A stretch of 64,000 nucleotides of DNA from contig CP034993.1 in assembly GCA_004026145.2 (NCBI GenBank), positions 9,924,050 to 9,988,049 on the forward strand. Direction: 5' to 3'. The position numbers were made by a program, and so were the translations under genes. Shown one piece after another: positions 25,301 to 40,300 of this stretch. The stretch is from Takifugu bimaculatus (taxonomy: Eukaryota > Chordata > Actinopteri > Tetraodontiformes > Tetraodontidae). Below the pieces are notes generated by a model that saw only the letters and a list, made by a program, of their open reading frames with translations, ran no database searches and was not told where the DNA came from. How positions within the stretch are numbered: the stretch's first letter is position 1; each line of letters starts with the position of its first letter.

Positions 25301-28300
25301 TCTTTTAGCCGTTTATCCTCTCCTTGTCTCATGTTTGTTGTCATATGAAACATCTCATGTTATAATTACAGGATGTTAGTTTCTGATACCATTACAGGAT
25401 TAAGCAGTGCATCAGATTATGCACCATGTTGTATTGTTAGAAGGAGCTAAATCTGAGCTATATTTTCATGACAGCGCTCATCTTCTAAGTACTAAGACTG
25501 CTTCTGAGATAATCAGGTCATCACTTATAATTGTCATTTTTGTAAATTTCCTTTATTTTACACTCTTCCTTAATATTTTAATCTCAACAACTAGTGATGG
25601 ACTGTACGTACAGAACAACTTCCAGTTAAGAACAGTGTTTGGACAAAACCTTTCACCCCCTGTTGATCTGTGACAATAAGCACAATAAGCCTTTGGTACT
25701 TGTTAGAAATTGCTAAATACGGTAGAGAGGCTGTTTCCATTGAATTCTGTCTTTCTCTCTGCCTTTTGTTTTGTTTGTGGCTCTTCTCGTCAACGATGGT
25801 TCTTTTCTTCACCATTCCCATCTTTCATTCCCCTCCTCACCAGATCATCAGTAACATGGAGGCTCCGGTGACAAATGGCCCCAGCGGAGGCGGCACCACG
25901 GCTAACGGCCCGACCACCAACAACCACGGCTGCCCTTCACCCATGCAGACCGGCCCAACAAATGATGACAGCAAGACCAATCTGATTGTCAACTACCTGC
26001 CCCAGAACATGACCCAGGAAGAGTTTCGCAGTCTGTTCGGCAGCATCGGCGAGATTGAATCCTGCAAACTGGTTCGAGACAAGATCACAGGTACCGATCG
26101 CACAAAGAGCCATTTGTCTTTATTTGATTTGAGGTGCATCAGAAAGACTTTGACAATCAAATCTATCCACTGTCCTACCTGGTCTTCAAGTGTTTGTTTT
26201 TCCTCGTTCAGTTCAGTTTTAATTAGAAAAACTGGAAAAACATCACAACTGACAGCAAAACATCAGAGCGAAGAGCAGACTCAGACCCTGCTTCAACCAT
26301 CTCTATTTTAAGACAGTAAACTCCACCAATACTTGTTTAGTGTTTACTGTAGACACTGGTGACAGAGGTATGCACGTACGCCAGGACCGCCGCCCTACAT
26401 TCTTGCATAAAAAGAGCCATTGAGTGCTAAGAAATTCATCTATGCCTTCTGCATGTGTTCCAGCTGTGTGCCTCTGTAAGGCACCAGTCTGCCACGTGTT
26501 CTCCAAAGGTGTTTAAATTAAGCACCACTTCACGGTGGTAATCATGACTGTAATCTGGGCGTAGTGGCTGTGTGGGTGGCTGTGCAGCAGATGGATCAGA
26601 GGGGGTTGGGGTGGTGCAGCTCTGTGATAATGCTCCATAATGGCTTTCATTTTAGATCCTACTGACTGACACTCTTCTCTTGATAATCTCATTAAAGAGT
26701 ACCAGGCAGGCAGGCAGGCAAGTCAAGCTCTCCAAGCCTCTCTGACATATCAGACGAGGCAAAGAAAGCGAGCACATGCACAGACATGTTTGGGAGGCAT
26801 AAACACAAAATTTGGATTCCTGTAATGGAGTCAGTGGAACCGAAAGTCCAATAAGAATTCCAACTTTAAATGTTAACCGGACATGGCCTCCTGTTCCTTT
26901 CTGTGTTTGTTCTTTGAAACACAGTCTGCAGTTTAACAGTTCCTCCTATGGACCACCTTCTTCTGTAATGGGCCACAAAATGGAGCCTGAGAGTCAGATC
27001 CACCAGGATAATGGAGGACGACGTGAGCCAAAATAATGCTACGATATCACATACTATCATTACCATCACCGTGTTCTCTCCCAATTCCCCCTCAAGTGGG
27101 ATTTACGGAGCAGCAGCGTGAAACCACTCTAACAGCAGATGTTTGTAGATGGTTTAAACAGAATCGCTATCTACTTGGGCTATAAATGGGAAATCTTGGA
27201 GGTGGAAATGTGTGTTGGCTCACTTTGAACTTTTTATGGCATTTTTGTACTCTACAGCAAAAGGTCTCTCTGATGACTTAACATCAGTGTCAACATTTAT
27301 AAATAAACACCTATTTCTGATACCTATTTTGCACTCTTGTGGCTGCGATTACCTTGTCCAACCTTACAGGGTGCACTTCAGAGGGCCAATTTTCCCTGCG
27401 TCCCACAGCCAATTCTGAATATCTGTACTCTCTAGTTCCAGACCTGACCATGAGCAGCCACTGTAAATCATCACCATCATGGTTTATGTTACAATGAAGC
27501 ATCTTTCCATGGTTGTGCCTTCCTTTAACTAACAAACAGGAATTTGTCAGTTTTGGTTTACTTGCACCTTGTGATATACATTTCTAAACCTGTGAGTGTC
27601 CTGACAAGGTGTGAACATGAGAGCCGTCAGAGTTAGAAAAGGAAGACAGGTGCTTGTCCAGCTCTCAGTTTACTGTGGACTCTTGTCAGCTCCAATGATG
27701 CTGCCTGGCATCAGGCTTGGGCGGACGCAGGCAGGCATAGAGACTCCAGCACCGTCTGTCACCCTGACTGACTTCAGTCGGTAGATAGAGCCGCCTCTGG
27801 GCATCGTTCATGCTCCCCACACAGCTGCTTGTTTGCCTACCATCCGGCCTGCCTGGTTGCAGAGCTACGTCTGTCTGGTGTTCTCATGACATGACAGAGA
27901 CAGGAAGGTTAATCTTTTATTTAAATCTGTCTTACGTGCACCTACGAACTGCCCACACTTGTTCGTATAGAAGCCTTAGGCCACCACCTGTAAATTCTGT
28001 ACCTCGCTCTGTATTTGTTATAAAGACACAACTGTCTCTTGCTTTACTAGCCTGTCAAGAATGGCTTCCTTTTTACCATCAATGAAATATGCACCCATGG
28101 CACGGTGCCTGGCAGCTGGGTGCTGGTGGTGTTTTCCTATTAGGACTTAAGGTATTAAGCCCAGAAATTTAAGGCCCAGACTGTTTGCTCTTCACACTGG
28201 TTTTGGTTTCATTCTGCAAGCTGCAGCACAGTAGCTTTGTCAGATAAAGCTATTGAAATGCTTCTAACAATGGATTTGGATATTTTTTTGTATTGTTTTG

Positions 28301-31300
28301 AGGTTTTGTTGGTGGGGGTAGGCTCATATCCTGCAGCATTCTGGGGGATACTGCTTCTGCATCAGCTTACAGGAATGCTTACCAGCTGAATGTTTCATCA
28401 TAAATGCTTCAGGCTTTATATACCGGGTGTCACACATCAGTTTTGGGTTTTTCTCATCTGAACGGAGTCCACTTACAGACAGTTACTGCAGGACAGGATG
28501 ACATATTGTTTGTGCTGTACGAGTAAACAGTTCACCAAGTTTACCAGCTGTTATGCTACCTATTTGGCTGCCTGCCTCAGCGCTGTCCTCAGGAATTCAC
28601 ACTTTTGTTTACTGCCAGTCTCCTGCGCTGAACCTTACTTACCTTTTTTTAATTGGGAAAGATGAAACAGTTCTTACCGCCACATCGTAACAGAGAGATT
28701 ACCATAAACCACAGTGGTAGCACCTTTTGCACACACTATTTTAGTCACCTTTCATGTGTTGGTTTTGTACATGGAATCAGGGGAGACGATGCAAATCATA
28801 GTGACATTGTAGCAAGCCAAGCAGATGTTGGCTATGAAAAATAGATGGACGGCGGTGTCGGCTGTAGAGCTGCTCATGCCAGAGCATCTATGACAGACAG
28901 CAGCTTTAGTGACGTATGGAAGCCTGCTGAGAGCTAAATTCTCACAGAAGAATGGCTTTTATTTAATGTATGCTCAAAAATCCAGTCTCATTGTTGTCCT
29001 ATTTCTGGAACATTAAGTGCACCTTTCATATAATACAGTACTAACATAAAATATGCATCCAGAGTTGCTGTGCAAGGACAAGTGGGTGGAGCTTTGCCAC
29101 CCTTCAAATGCTCTCATTAAACAGACAGCAGATCAGATATTCTTCTGACTATCTTACGTGTAGCTTGCATGCCACTCTCTGCTAATGAAATATACATTCC
29201 CAGCAGACAGAAATATTTGTCCTTTCACTCCAGGTTGCTGCAGAGACAGGAGCAAAAGTGCTTTACAAATGATCATGTTTCTTACTGAACTGTGCTGAAA
29301 ACAAAAACATCCTTATTGTTCAAACTAAATCGCTAACTACATTGCACTGGGTTGATCCGCTTCATTTTTTTAATGAGCTGATTTAGCTGTTTTGTTACAA
29401 AAAAGCACAATTACAGTACCCTCAAATGTTGCCATGGGACTCACAGGAAGCTACTTCATGCAACATTAAAATAAAAAGATGCTATTTGTCATCTGTGGCT
29501 CCTGTTGTTCATGTGGAGATTGTGAAGTGCAGTTGGTAGGACACAGGTTGGCTGTAATTATGTGAAACTCTGACCTTAAATGGCCTGAAGGGTGAAGATA
29601 GTGTGAAGAAAGCTGAGAGAGGAGATGAAGCAAGGATGTGACATCTCCAAAGTCAGGTATTAGGAGAGCTGCCAGGCTCAGGTGCAGACGCAAGCAGCCA
29701 GACACACATTAAAGTTTCAGAGTCTCATGTCCCGAAAATGTCCTGTCTCCCTCTTCTTAGCAGCCTGCCCACTCCTCCACCTCCACCTCCTCCTCCTCCT
29801 CCTCCTGCTATTGCCCAGGACCCAGAGCTGGCTGTCCTGAGAGCTCGCCTGGCTGCACCCGACTCCTCTGACCCTCACTTCAAACCACCTCTGTTCCTTC
29901 TTATTCAGCTCCGAGTGCCCTTTACGTGGAACACAAGAGGTTGTGACTGTCCCCCGTGTCAGCCTCAGACCCACTTGCTGAATGCGCCTGCAGGCTTGTT
30001 CTTCCCCATACGAACTTCCCCGTGAACTGTACCTTTGCAGGACAGAGCTGGTCTGTCTGTCCACACCATCTGCACTGAAGTAGCAGAGCTACATGCTGTC
30101 AGCTTTTGGGTGTGTTCCGTTCCGTTGAGTCGGAGCAGATGCAGAGTGGGCTCCGCAGACCTGATGTAACAGGGTTATCTAAGACTTTATGGCGCTTCTC
30201 TGTCAGCTATACCCTCCGATTCCGAGCAGCACAGCCAGCCATCCAGCCCACACACTCAAAGCTGAAGTTCACTGGCCCCAAGGCTCCAGGAGCCGCCACA
30301 AGGGGGTGGTTTATATGTGTGTGTGTCTGTTTGTCCCTGAGCCTTTACGTGGGCAAGTGTGTGTCTATGTGTGTTGGTGGAAGCAGGGCCTTGGGAACTG
30401 AGAGTGGGAGCCTCCTGACTACAACAGTGGCTGCTACCTTGGCAACCCAGGAAGGAAAATGTGTTGAATGAGTGAGTGGGAGAGGGATGTACAGTAGCTG
30501 CCTGTGTGTGGCAGGGAAGTGATTGTGTTTATACATTTAAATACCTAAACAGTATAAAGACGGTATACGGCACATGATATACTCCTCCACGAATGCTGGG
30601 GTTTCTGGGGTTGTTGACTTTGGGTTTCCTTTGAAGGCAACAACAATAAAGTCACTGATTTGGTGAAATCTGAGATTACAGTCGACATATTTGAATGTCT
30701 TCTCTTTGAAATAAAGTCCACTTGCTTGGCCATTTTTAAATACATCATGCATTTTTAAATGCTGTAAAAATCTATATTCTTATCGTAATTACCATAAAAT
30801 CTATCCTTGTACAGTATTTTATGCACCAATTTAGTATTGTTTAAAATGATTCAGGCATTCAAATGCATTCTAGCAAGTATATTGCATCAAAATTTGTATT
30901 GATATTATTTCAATTGCAGGTTTAAGAAAGCAAAAGTGAGGGTGAAGCAGCTGCCTTCAGTGATTTAGTTATCAGCATTGTGCTGCACACTCGCCCCATC
31001 GCGTCCTCTTTGCTAAAGTGTACGATGCAAATAGGATTTGGCCTTCGACCATCGTCACAGGATGTAAAATATTTTATTTATTTTGTCAAGATATCACAAC
31101 ACAGTAAAAGAATAGAGCAGCTTTTCCACATGATGCCTGTAACAACCTTTTAACAGCTGGCATACCTGATCGCATCACAGGTAGCACCGCCTGAAGTTGC
31201 CTCTGCAGCGAGGGGCAAAACGTCAGAGGCTGAGAGAGGGCAGCAGCCGAGGGTGCGATTCATTTATTTTGACAATGTCCCTACGCCTCATCTTTTCCAC

Positions 31301-34300
31301 CCTGCGCCTTTTCTTAAAATGCCAATAACTTCAAAACTGACTGAATGCATTTCCCCGAGTCAGGGCGATGGAACCTGACCTCTCAAGGTATGTTAGCATC
31401 ATTGACTCAAAAGCTGCACTGATCCCTTGCTGCAGATTTACCTGAACCCCCACGATGTGTGTGTTCAGACATGACATTTAAATGACAGAAAAAACACCGC
31501 TGCTGTCCTGGTGGGAACATGTGAAAACGTGTTTTTGGATACTCGTGTTACCATCGGATACCAACGTAAAACCCATCTTTAGACAAAACATGTGCACAGT
31601 TTAAATGAGCTTTTTGGCTTTTTTCTTGTACACCTCACTAAATCAAGAACATGAGCCTAGAAGAATAAATTGCATCGAGGTAGAAGGTAAAATAGAGGCT
31701 TCTGCCAGCTGTTGTGTTGGGTTTCAATTTGACTGGTAGCTACCAATCTAGATCAGAGGCTCTAAGTGCATTGTGTGAGCCTTGGCTGATGATGGAAGAT
31801 GAAGATGCTTTCATGTCAGCACTGCAGAGCTGTTAGTCACATAATACAACAGAAAAGTACAAAATAATGACAGGCAACATGGAACCCGGCTTTGTTCCTC
31901 TGAAACTATGTGTAGACGCTGTGTTCTGAGTGCACATGCCCGTCACTCACGTGGCTGCATGGCATTTGCTGTGTGACATGTCTACAATGTGGCTGCCTTT
32001 GCATGCACATAGGAGGGGAAAATGAAAGATGCAATTACATAGTGGGGGTCGGCAGGTAGGAAATTGCTCAAACTACACTCATTTGCACGTCTCACACGTT
32101 GGGTTACTTACTGCACCCCTGGAATCAAATAAGGACTTAGTCATAACACCTCGCTAGCACACCAAAGAGCTCCTCACTAGAAATAGAATTTTACCAGTGG
32201 AAAAAAAATGTCTATCCCCCTATACAATTTATGTCAGATTGTACAAATGGTCTGCCAAAAGAGAGTTCATGAGTCCAAATTAGCCCCCAACTCTTCACTC
32301 CTACACACAGTGTGAACAGTCTGTTAGTCAAACCAATGTGGCACAATATAATAAGGCTCAAGGATGTTGCTTAAACCTACACGATTTGATGTGTTTTGCT
32401 CACAGCACAAGCGTTCCCACACAGTGTAATATTGTTAACAGTCTCCACTTTTGTTTTCTTCTGCATATTTATGCGTACTGTAAACTACATGTCATGTCTG
32501 CCGTTATTACATTTTCTCGGAACCTTTCTGTCAGTGCTGCAGCGCACTGTAAACAACTGACAAATCAAACTCAGATGAATGCCTAACCTCATTAAAATGC
32601 TATTATGGAATGCAATGCATCATTTGGGTTCTTGGATTTAATTGACACTAAGTTAATGTATCCATTAAGGTACTGCATCAGCATGCGGCGGTTTTTATTC
32701 TGTCACTTAAAATCCCATTTATGATGCACTTTGTCGAGGTCTTTTTCCCAAATAATAAAAAGAGTAGAATAACTGCCTCTAAATTCTTTATAGATTGATT
32801 CAAATCCGGAATCACTCGAGGTGTGGTACACTTTTTGACAAGCTCTGGTTTAATCTCGATGCCATCAACAACTTTTCTACCTTTGATTACTTTTTAATGA
32901 CAAATATATTTCACCAGCAGTAAACCACCCGTCACAGATGAATATGAAAACGACTCGTACAGTATGACTTCCTGCTTATCGCATGTAACGCATTAGCTTG
33001 TTTTCTTTCCTCTGTTCTCCAGAGCGAAAGCATTTTGCTCTAATGATGCAAAGCATTACGAGCCGGCCTTGTTGTTCGGTACCCCTAGGACGTCATGCTA
33101 GGCTAAATGACGCTGAGCTGTTCTAAACTGCGTCTAAACTGTGCTTAACCACAGAGTGAGGACAGAACTGAGCAGGGAACCGATGGTGTGATCCAAATGC
33201 AGGCAGCATGTAGGGCCGCCCCTGCTGGGGACTGCTGAGGTTTAGGGGCAGGTGTTGCTACGGGCTGAAGTCAGCCACACTGCCTGCTGCCTCTGAGTTC
33301 GCAATATAGCTAACAGATGGTCTTAATCTCACCAAATCATCGCATACATGAGGGACAGGATGGAGTGTTTTCAGAAAGGTTTAGGATCTGCTTTTTGAAC
33401 ACAGTCACATATTCACCAGCTAGATTTACTCCTTATGTTTGTTTGTGCTGATGGAGATATTGCACATTTAATTGCATGTGTTTGCACTGCATCTCACACA
33501 CGTCCGTGCAAACTACAGCTAGCCAGCCCGTCTGTCAGCGGCTCCCTGCTGTGAGCTGCTCTCTCGGTCTAGAAATAGTAGTTGATGGAATCCCTTCTTG
33601 GAGCTCTCCTGCTGCTGGAGGCAGATATTTCCTCCTGTTTCCACCCTAGCTCCTTCTCTCATCTGGGGCCTGACGCAAGCCGCGCTCACACCCTCTTCTT
33701 TCCAGCCCTGAAGGTCCTCCATCTGCCAGGGGAACGAGTGAAGAAGCAACTTGTGTGTCAATCTGCCTCGTGTCCACAGCGACATGTACAGGTGCAGGTC
33801 TCCATTTTCCAGTGATGCCATCCCCAGTCTCACCAGGCCGCTGGTGTGGCCCAATTGGCACCCGGGACCGTTAAACGAGTGCTCCTAGTTTCAGTATCAT
33901 TAAGCAGCAGCCAGCCCTTCTCACTTGCTCACATGAGTGCTCTTCCTCAGCACACTTCATTTCCAGCTAACCTTTCAGTAGCCGCTCTTGTCAAATCTCA
34001 CATTTCTTGTTAGAGATGAGGGGCAGGGTGAGAGAGGTGACGCAATAGTGGGAGTCGAGTGGGTTTGGTGGGAAAGATGCCTGATGACTGTTAGTGAAGA
34101 GCATTAGAGGTAGTCTGAGTGTTGGTAAAAAATAAGTTTCAATAAGGATCCACGGAGTTTGAAATTTAATTTCATTATGATTTATTATCAGTGTGCAAAA
34201 TACAGACATACGCTGTATTTGTAAGTGTTTCTGCATTGACTTTGATATCTAATAAGATGAGATGCTGTAAACTGCTGTATTTAAGTGGTCACTCCTACCA

Positions 34301-37300
34301 GCTGATGTCATCTGAGACTCATAATGGAGACGTCAGATAGGAAGGTTAGTTATAAATAGCCATGGTCTCTTCAGGATGTCGGGTTTTTAATTAACAATAG
34401 AAACCATTTGTTAATCCACCGTTAATTCAGCGGAGAAAAGGGAGGAGACGAGAGAGGAGGAAAATCATCAGCTGTTTGATGTTGGGACTACAAGTCCCTC
34501 CTGGCCCTTCCTGCTGAGCTGCTCAGCGCTGTGATATCCATAGCCCAAACGTATTTATTTTGCGCAACAGCCATGCTCCATATTTTGAGATTCACTTTGT
34601 GTCTGACTAACCGTTGTCTGTTCCCATTAGCGCGACTACGTGGGGCTTTTTGCTGCTTCTATGTGGCGTTTGATAGGGGCTGTTTGTTGAATGCTAGCCA
34701 AGTGAAAACCCTGATGGTTGGAGGCATCCTGTAAAAGTCCTTTGCCTTTTGAAAGGCTTGATCTGTTGGGGAAACACTGGGAGCTGTCAGGCCAGCTTCA
34801 CATTCAACTGGAGGCTGCCGGATAAGACACACGGAGCTGGGAGGGGAATGGGGGGTCGTGTTTGTTGTGTGTGTTTGGCACATACTTAGCCAGTCATGTT
34901 ATCTCTAAGAGTTAAATACTCTCCCCCAAACCATCAAGGGCTCATGCTAATTAGCATTTTGGGATGTATTTTAGCATGTATCAAATGTTGAGTGTTAATA
35001 CGTCAGCGCTTTAGAATATCGAGTCGGTTTGTGGCAAGAGAGCTGGCTTCACATGACACATCGCACCAAGAAGAGTCGCACCAAGACTCTGGCGCTCCAG
35101 GCGAGAGTCACTGCGAGCTCGTCTCGTCTTGAGAAGTTTCAAAGGATTTTCAAGGAAAAAATGTATGATTTCCAAAAGGGGGGGTCCATGAATTGGAGCA
35201 GAAGCTGGGTTCTGTTTTGGTTTCTGGTACACAGCAACATTGGTTGCAATCGATATTCTGTTTTTGTTGCTGCAAAATAGGTGTGGAAATTTACAATGAC
35301 AAAAAATAAAGCTATTGATTGAATATAACATTTCTAAGTTTTTCTGTTGCTCTCTCATTTCAGGGCAGAGTTTGGGCTACGGCTTTGTCAACTACATTGA
35401 TCCAAAGGACGCAGAGAAAGCCATCAACACGTTAAATGGGCTCAGACTTCAGACCAAAACGATCAAGGTAACCGACACCGTGTCCCGAATTAAAAAGCAT
35501 AATTACTTTTGCACGACATTTTCGCAAACGCAGATAATTGAAAGACATTTCTAGAAAATGTTTCCAAAGAATTAATTGCAATTTGATAAAATCCCAGTTA
35601 TTGTTGCTGTGGTCATGCTCAACTCAAATTATAAGGCTGCTTTGGTCTCTTTCAAGGCCACTTTAGATAGCGACGTTAGTTCATGAGCTGGAGGGCAAGA
35701 TGGGATTAACAGGCTTGAGCCTCTGAAATGAAAAGACCATCTAAATCAAAGAGACATGTTAAAAAGCTTGTGACTGGGGCTGATATGCTAATTACTCTCT
35801 AAATGTCAACATGTAAAGCTGAAATTATATCTCTGAGTGAAAAGGGAAGAAACACGTCAATCACTGCATATTTTCCAAAATAATTGGGGACTCTGTTATT
35901 GCATTTTAATAGTGTGACTAATGTGCAGGCTTGCTGGTGGTTGTGACAGATAAATGTGTGCCAGAACTCTGCCGACTCTCTCCACCAAACATGTCTTGAA
36001 GAGTGGAAATGAACCCTCAGCAGCATCCATCGGTCCTCTGCTCGCTCACACGCCGTCGTCCCCTCGGCTGCCTGACAGATGATATATTGTTGCATTTAAG
36101 CTGGGCAATAATCTGTTGCTCTGGAGTAATCCCTGGATTCTCGTTTTCTGTCAACCGATGTAATCTGATCTAATGTAATGCAGTCTAATAGGATGGGATT
36201 AGCATGTGCTTGTGATTGGGGATTCCTAGTGGGAATCCCTCCACGCCATGTGTGGGACACTAACATGGCTGAAAGCTGTATTCTCACTGATTTGCCTACC
36301 AAAGGAGCATCAGGTTCCATCATTCGGTGCGATCCTGTCTCAGTAAACATTTTCATCAGTCCACTCAGGGATTACATAAAACCCATGAAAATAAAAGGTC
36401 CTGTTATGTCCCTAATGTAAATGCGATTTTTCTGCATATGCAAAATCTGTGGATGGATTTTATATTCACCCACACACACCGGCACACACACAAGCTGACT
36501 TTGATTGGTATGCAGTCAGTGAACAGCGGTACATAAAAGTTCCTGCTGAATGGAGCAGGAAGGCTGCGACTATATCAGAGGGTGAAGCACAGATACACCT
36601 GATTAACAAAGCCAGGTCCCTGAATGTGCAGTGGGATTAGACACAGGTGAGACACATGAAGGAACGGGTGCAGGGCCGGAAAGGCCCTCGGGCAGATTCA
36701 AACAAATCCCACAAGTGAGTGTTTGAGATCAGGCAAATATTTCTGCTGCTCCAGTCAGGATAAAGCATTTTGTTTTACATTTAGTGGATAATGTAACGTG
36801 TAGAGGCAAAAATGCAATGTTGTTTTTTCATTTTCTATTAGTTCCTGCAACTTCACAACAACCACACACCTAACAACAGAGGGCTGCAGCGTCTGCAGGG
36901 ACAGGTTTATGACGGGCGTATTTCCGTTCTCCTCTTTAAATAGAAACACACAAAGCAGGTCTGCCAACATGGACACCCAAGGTGCAAATAAGGAATTGAT
37001 GTCAGTGGTGCAGCATGAGATTCATGCTCCTGACTGAGAATAGCAGGCGCTGTTCGCAGATATTCACTCTCACTCCCGTGTCACCAGAGCTTTGCCTCAA
37101 GTCGTCACTGAGATAAAGGCAGTCTGCGTAATGACAGAAGACAACTTTGCATCTCTGTCTGGCACGATCACTTCTTCACACTACATTTCCTCCCCCGCTA
37201 CTTTCTTCTCTTCCTCCGTCTCTCTTCAGCAGGCTCATATACCTTAAGGCTAACAAGGTAAATTAAATGGCAGCGTGGTAATTCTAGGATTTAGCTTGGC

Positions 37301-40300
37301 GTTCTTCCATGTCACACCCTTCCCAGTCTGTCACTGGTGAGGAAGCACTTGGCCTTGAGATTTGCACGCTCTGGAGCAACGCATCTGTGAAGAGCGTCGT
37401 TTTTGCTGCTGCGGTTCCCTCTGCCGTGACACCTCTGATTCTGTCAGCCATGCGCCTTTCTCACTGAGGTGTGAGGCCAAGCAGCGTGCCAGAAGTGAGC
37501 TGCTTGGCCTCGTGCTTCCATTTGGCTAAGAAGCGTGCCAAAAGTGAGCGACTCTCACATAATCTTGCACACTTTCTTCCAACTTTTCTGCATGTGCAGA
37601 CTCACACTCATGAGGCATAACACATTTATACACAATACCACGCACAGCTTGAGGAGGTGTTGATGGATTAGACATCTGGAGCTGGCTGACAAGGAGAGAA
37701 AATGAGGAAAAGCTGCACGGTGAAGAAAAAAGGCGAAATGTTTAGTGAGGCAGCGTGCAGGAAGGAAGTGGAAGGAAAGGCCCAAGTAGCAAGGAGAAAA
37801 GAAGAAGCAAAAATCAACATATGAGCTAAGAAGCCAAAGAGGAAGATGTTTCTAATGCCGTTCTCTCCCATTACTGCTTCACAAGGTTTCCATCCTGTAC
37901 CGAAAAATGGAACAAAATCTTCATCAAATGTGTCCTTCTTTGCTGGCTTGTTTTTTTGGGAGCTGCTGGGAGCTTCCATAAATACCTCTGACTGAGTCGT
38001 TTTTGTGGCATGTGAGACTTGTTACCAGCCCAGCTCCATACAGCCAATAACCCCCCCCCCCAAATCTGAACATATGGGTCACATAGTTTGTTAGATAGTT
38101 TCATAATCTCACTTCTGTTGCTTCAGCAGGACGTGTCTTATTCTTGGTAACGCATGAATGTTTTATGGCTGCACTGAGTTACACAATGTGCTACGTATGA
38201 GATGAAGCAACGTGTATCCCTGAAGCCCCAGAGGCAGAATCATCATCAAAACACATAACTGCTTGTATTTATCTGCATGTGTTGCAGCTATATAGGCATG
38301 TTTCCATCTGCAAATGATGTCTGAAGGTCCCACTTTACGAGTCTTGAAATCTTTATTCCGACTTTGCCTTTTCTGTGTTTTCCTGCTCTCAGCTGGTAAA
38401 GTAGGACCAACTGACAGAATGGATAATTGGAAATATTCTGTTTTCAGCTCAGATGAGATGCTCAGTCCAGCAAGCAAACCAGCTCAAAACAAATGACTCA
38501 GCCAGGAAATAAAGTGCTTCTAAAACTGAGTTCTAATATACATGCAGGCAACAGACGGTGTTAACACTTAGAGAGGGCAGCAATGATTAATGCACAAACC
38601 ACAAGTTTCCAAACATGGAAATTTGACATCTCTGACTTTTTGTTTTAATGGAAGATGCGACAACCACTTCTGAGACACTTCTGAAATCTAACATGGCAGA
38701 ATTATGTTCACACACCGTGTGAAAACTGTAGAAAGAACTCAGGCAACCGCAGCAAAATAAGAAGATAATTCAGGGTGGATGGGGTGTTACAGGGAAATGT
38801 CAGGATTTACCTCAGCAGCAGAACAGTCCTGATCTGATTTATAGTTGTTCAGACCAATTTAGGACAACATGTGCATGTGGTTTTACCCTTCCAACGTATG
38901 CATCCATCCTCACACTCCAGCTTCATAATAAACAAGGCTCAGGGTGCTGGAGTGTGTCCCAGCAGACATTAGGCTAGAGGCAGGAATGCAACCTGAACAG
39001 GTTTCCTGTCCATCTTCCAGCACTCACACCCGGGGCAATTTAGAGTCACTAATGAGAAGAAGATACGTGCTCAGAGAAATCACACCCCGATATACACATC
39101 TCAAACTAAATGCCGCCTGATGGAAAGTATAAAGATTTGAGGTTGTTCACTCACTGTATGTGTGAGGAATCGAAATCTAAATGAAGAAAAAAGCCGTCCA
39201 CTGCTCCTTTCCTCTCTTGTCATACAATTGTTATGTCTGCAGTGTGTTCTGAAGCTGAATAAAGGCAGTGAGCCACAGCTGCATGGAACACACATCTAGA
39301 CAATATTTCTCAACCTAATTTGCTATAATCCATTTCAAATAAAATCCCCGATCATGTTAGTATGTCCTGCATCTCACATTTATGTTCCTAAGCCACAGAA
39401 CTGTGTCTCTCCTGCAGGTTTCATATGCACGACCCAGCTCAGCCTCCATTCGAGATGCAAACCTGTATGTCAGTGGCCTGCCCAAAACTATGACCCAGAA
39501 GGAGCTGGAGCAACTCTTCTCCCAGTATGGACGCATCATCACCTCCCGCATCCTCGTGGATCAGGTCACAGGTATCCATGGGGCAGCGCCTCCTTCTTTT
39601 TAACACCTTTACGTTGACACGCATGCTAAGACTCCACACTGAGCACAGCTCCGCTTCTTCTCCTTTGACTAGCTGTCAGCCGGACGGTTCGTGCCGGTGT
39701 GACTTGTGTGCGCAACGGTGTGTTTGAGCGAACCTTTGAGCTCAGAGGCAGGTGTTTTATTTCCTGCCTTGCCTGTTGGATTTTGACTGCGAGATGTATG
39801 TCAGAGGAGGTCATACGCTGCCAAAAATTCACACCGCGCTTTGTAAAACACCATTAAAGTGTGACGCTCTCACACTGGCTCACAGTTAACGGTGTCGTCT
39901 CAGGTAGATGGGTTTTACGGAGGAGAAGAACCACCACTCACAGCACAGCAACACTCTCCAGTAGGGGCTGAAATATGGAATCGTGGGCAATCGTTTCAAC
40001 TATTAATAGTTATTAGTACATTCATTTGAGACACAGATCAGATGTACTATTTTAAGGACGTGTTGCCCTCTGTTATTTTACGCGCGTGTCCGTACGGATC
40101 AGCTCATGTTCACAGCAGTAAAGAAGGAGAAAAGTGTTTTTTAATCTGTTTTTCATTCAGTCAGAGACGACAGCTGTCAGCACGGGGCGTCTTAGAGCCA
40201 TGTAGCTCTGTTGAAAGAGTAAATGCAAGTATGTACTTAATTTGGCTGTTAATTCCAGACAAATGTCTTGTTCATTAGTACCGAGTAGAGCTCTTGACCT

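Larger units (their letters stand above)
12219..25843 (+). other. elavl4: elavl4 intron 1 (from exon 1d to exon 2)
   Basis: 13.6 kb of non-coding sequence with no supported gene. It contains several TG microsatellites, a GA tract, CT-rich tracts near 23880 and 24005, a 30-bp palindrome (17607-17636) and a short direct repeat (20038-20074). The acceptor end has a standard pyrimidine tract (25816-25843). Other leader exons could be present; none was recognised. Confidence 0.7.

Noticed and set aside
25670..26311. 213-codon frame read as a single ORF
   Set aside because: Only 25844-26090 is exon. The flanks are the pyrimidine tract and intron; the continuation after the donor at 26091 lacks the RRM1 RNP1, which is found in exon 3.
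29738..30025. Proline-rich 95-codon frame in intron 2
   Set aside because: The proline run comes from a CTC repeat. No splice phase or start context supports coding.
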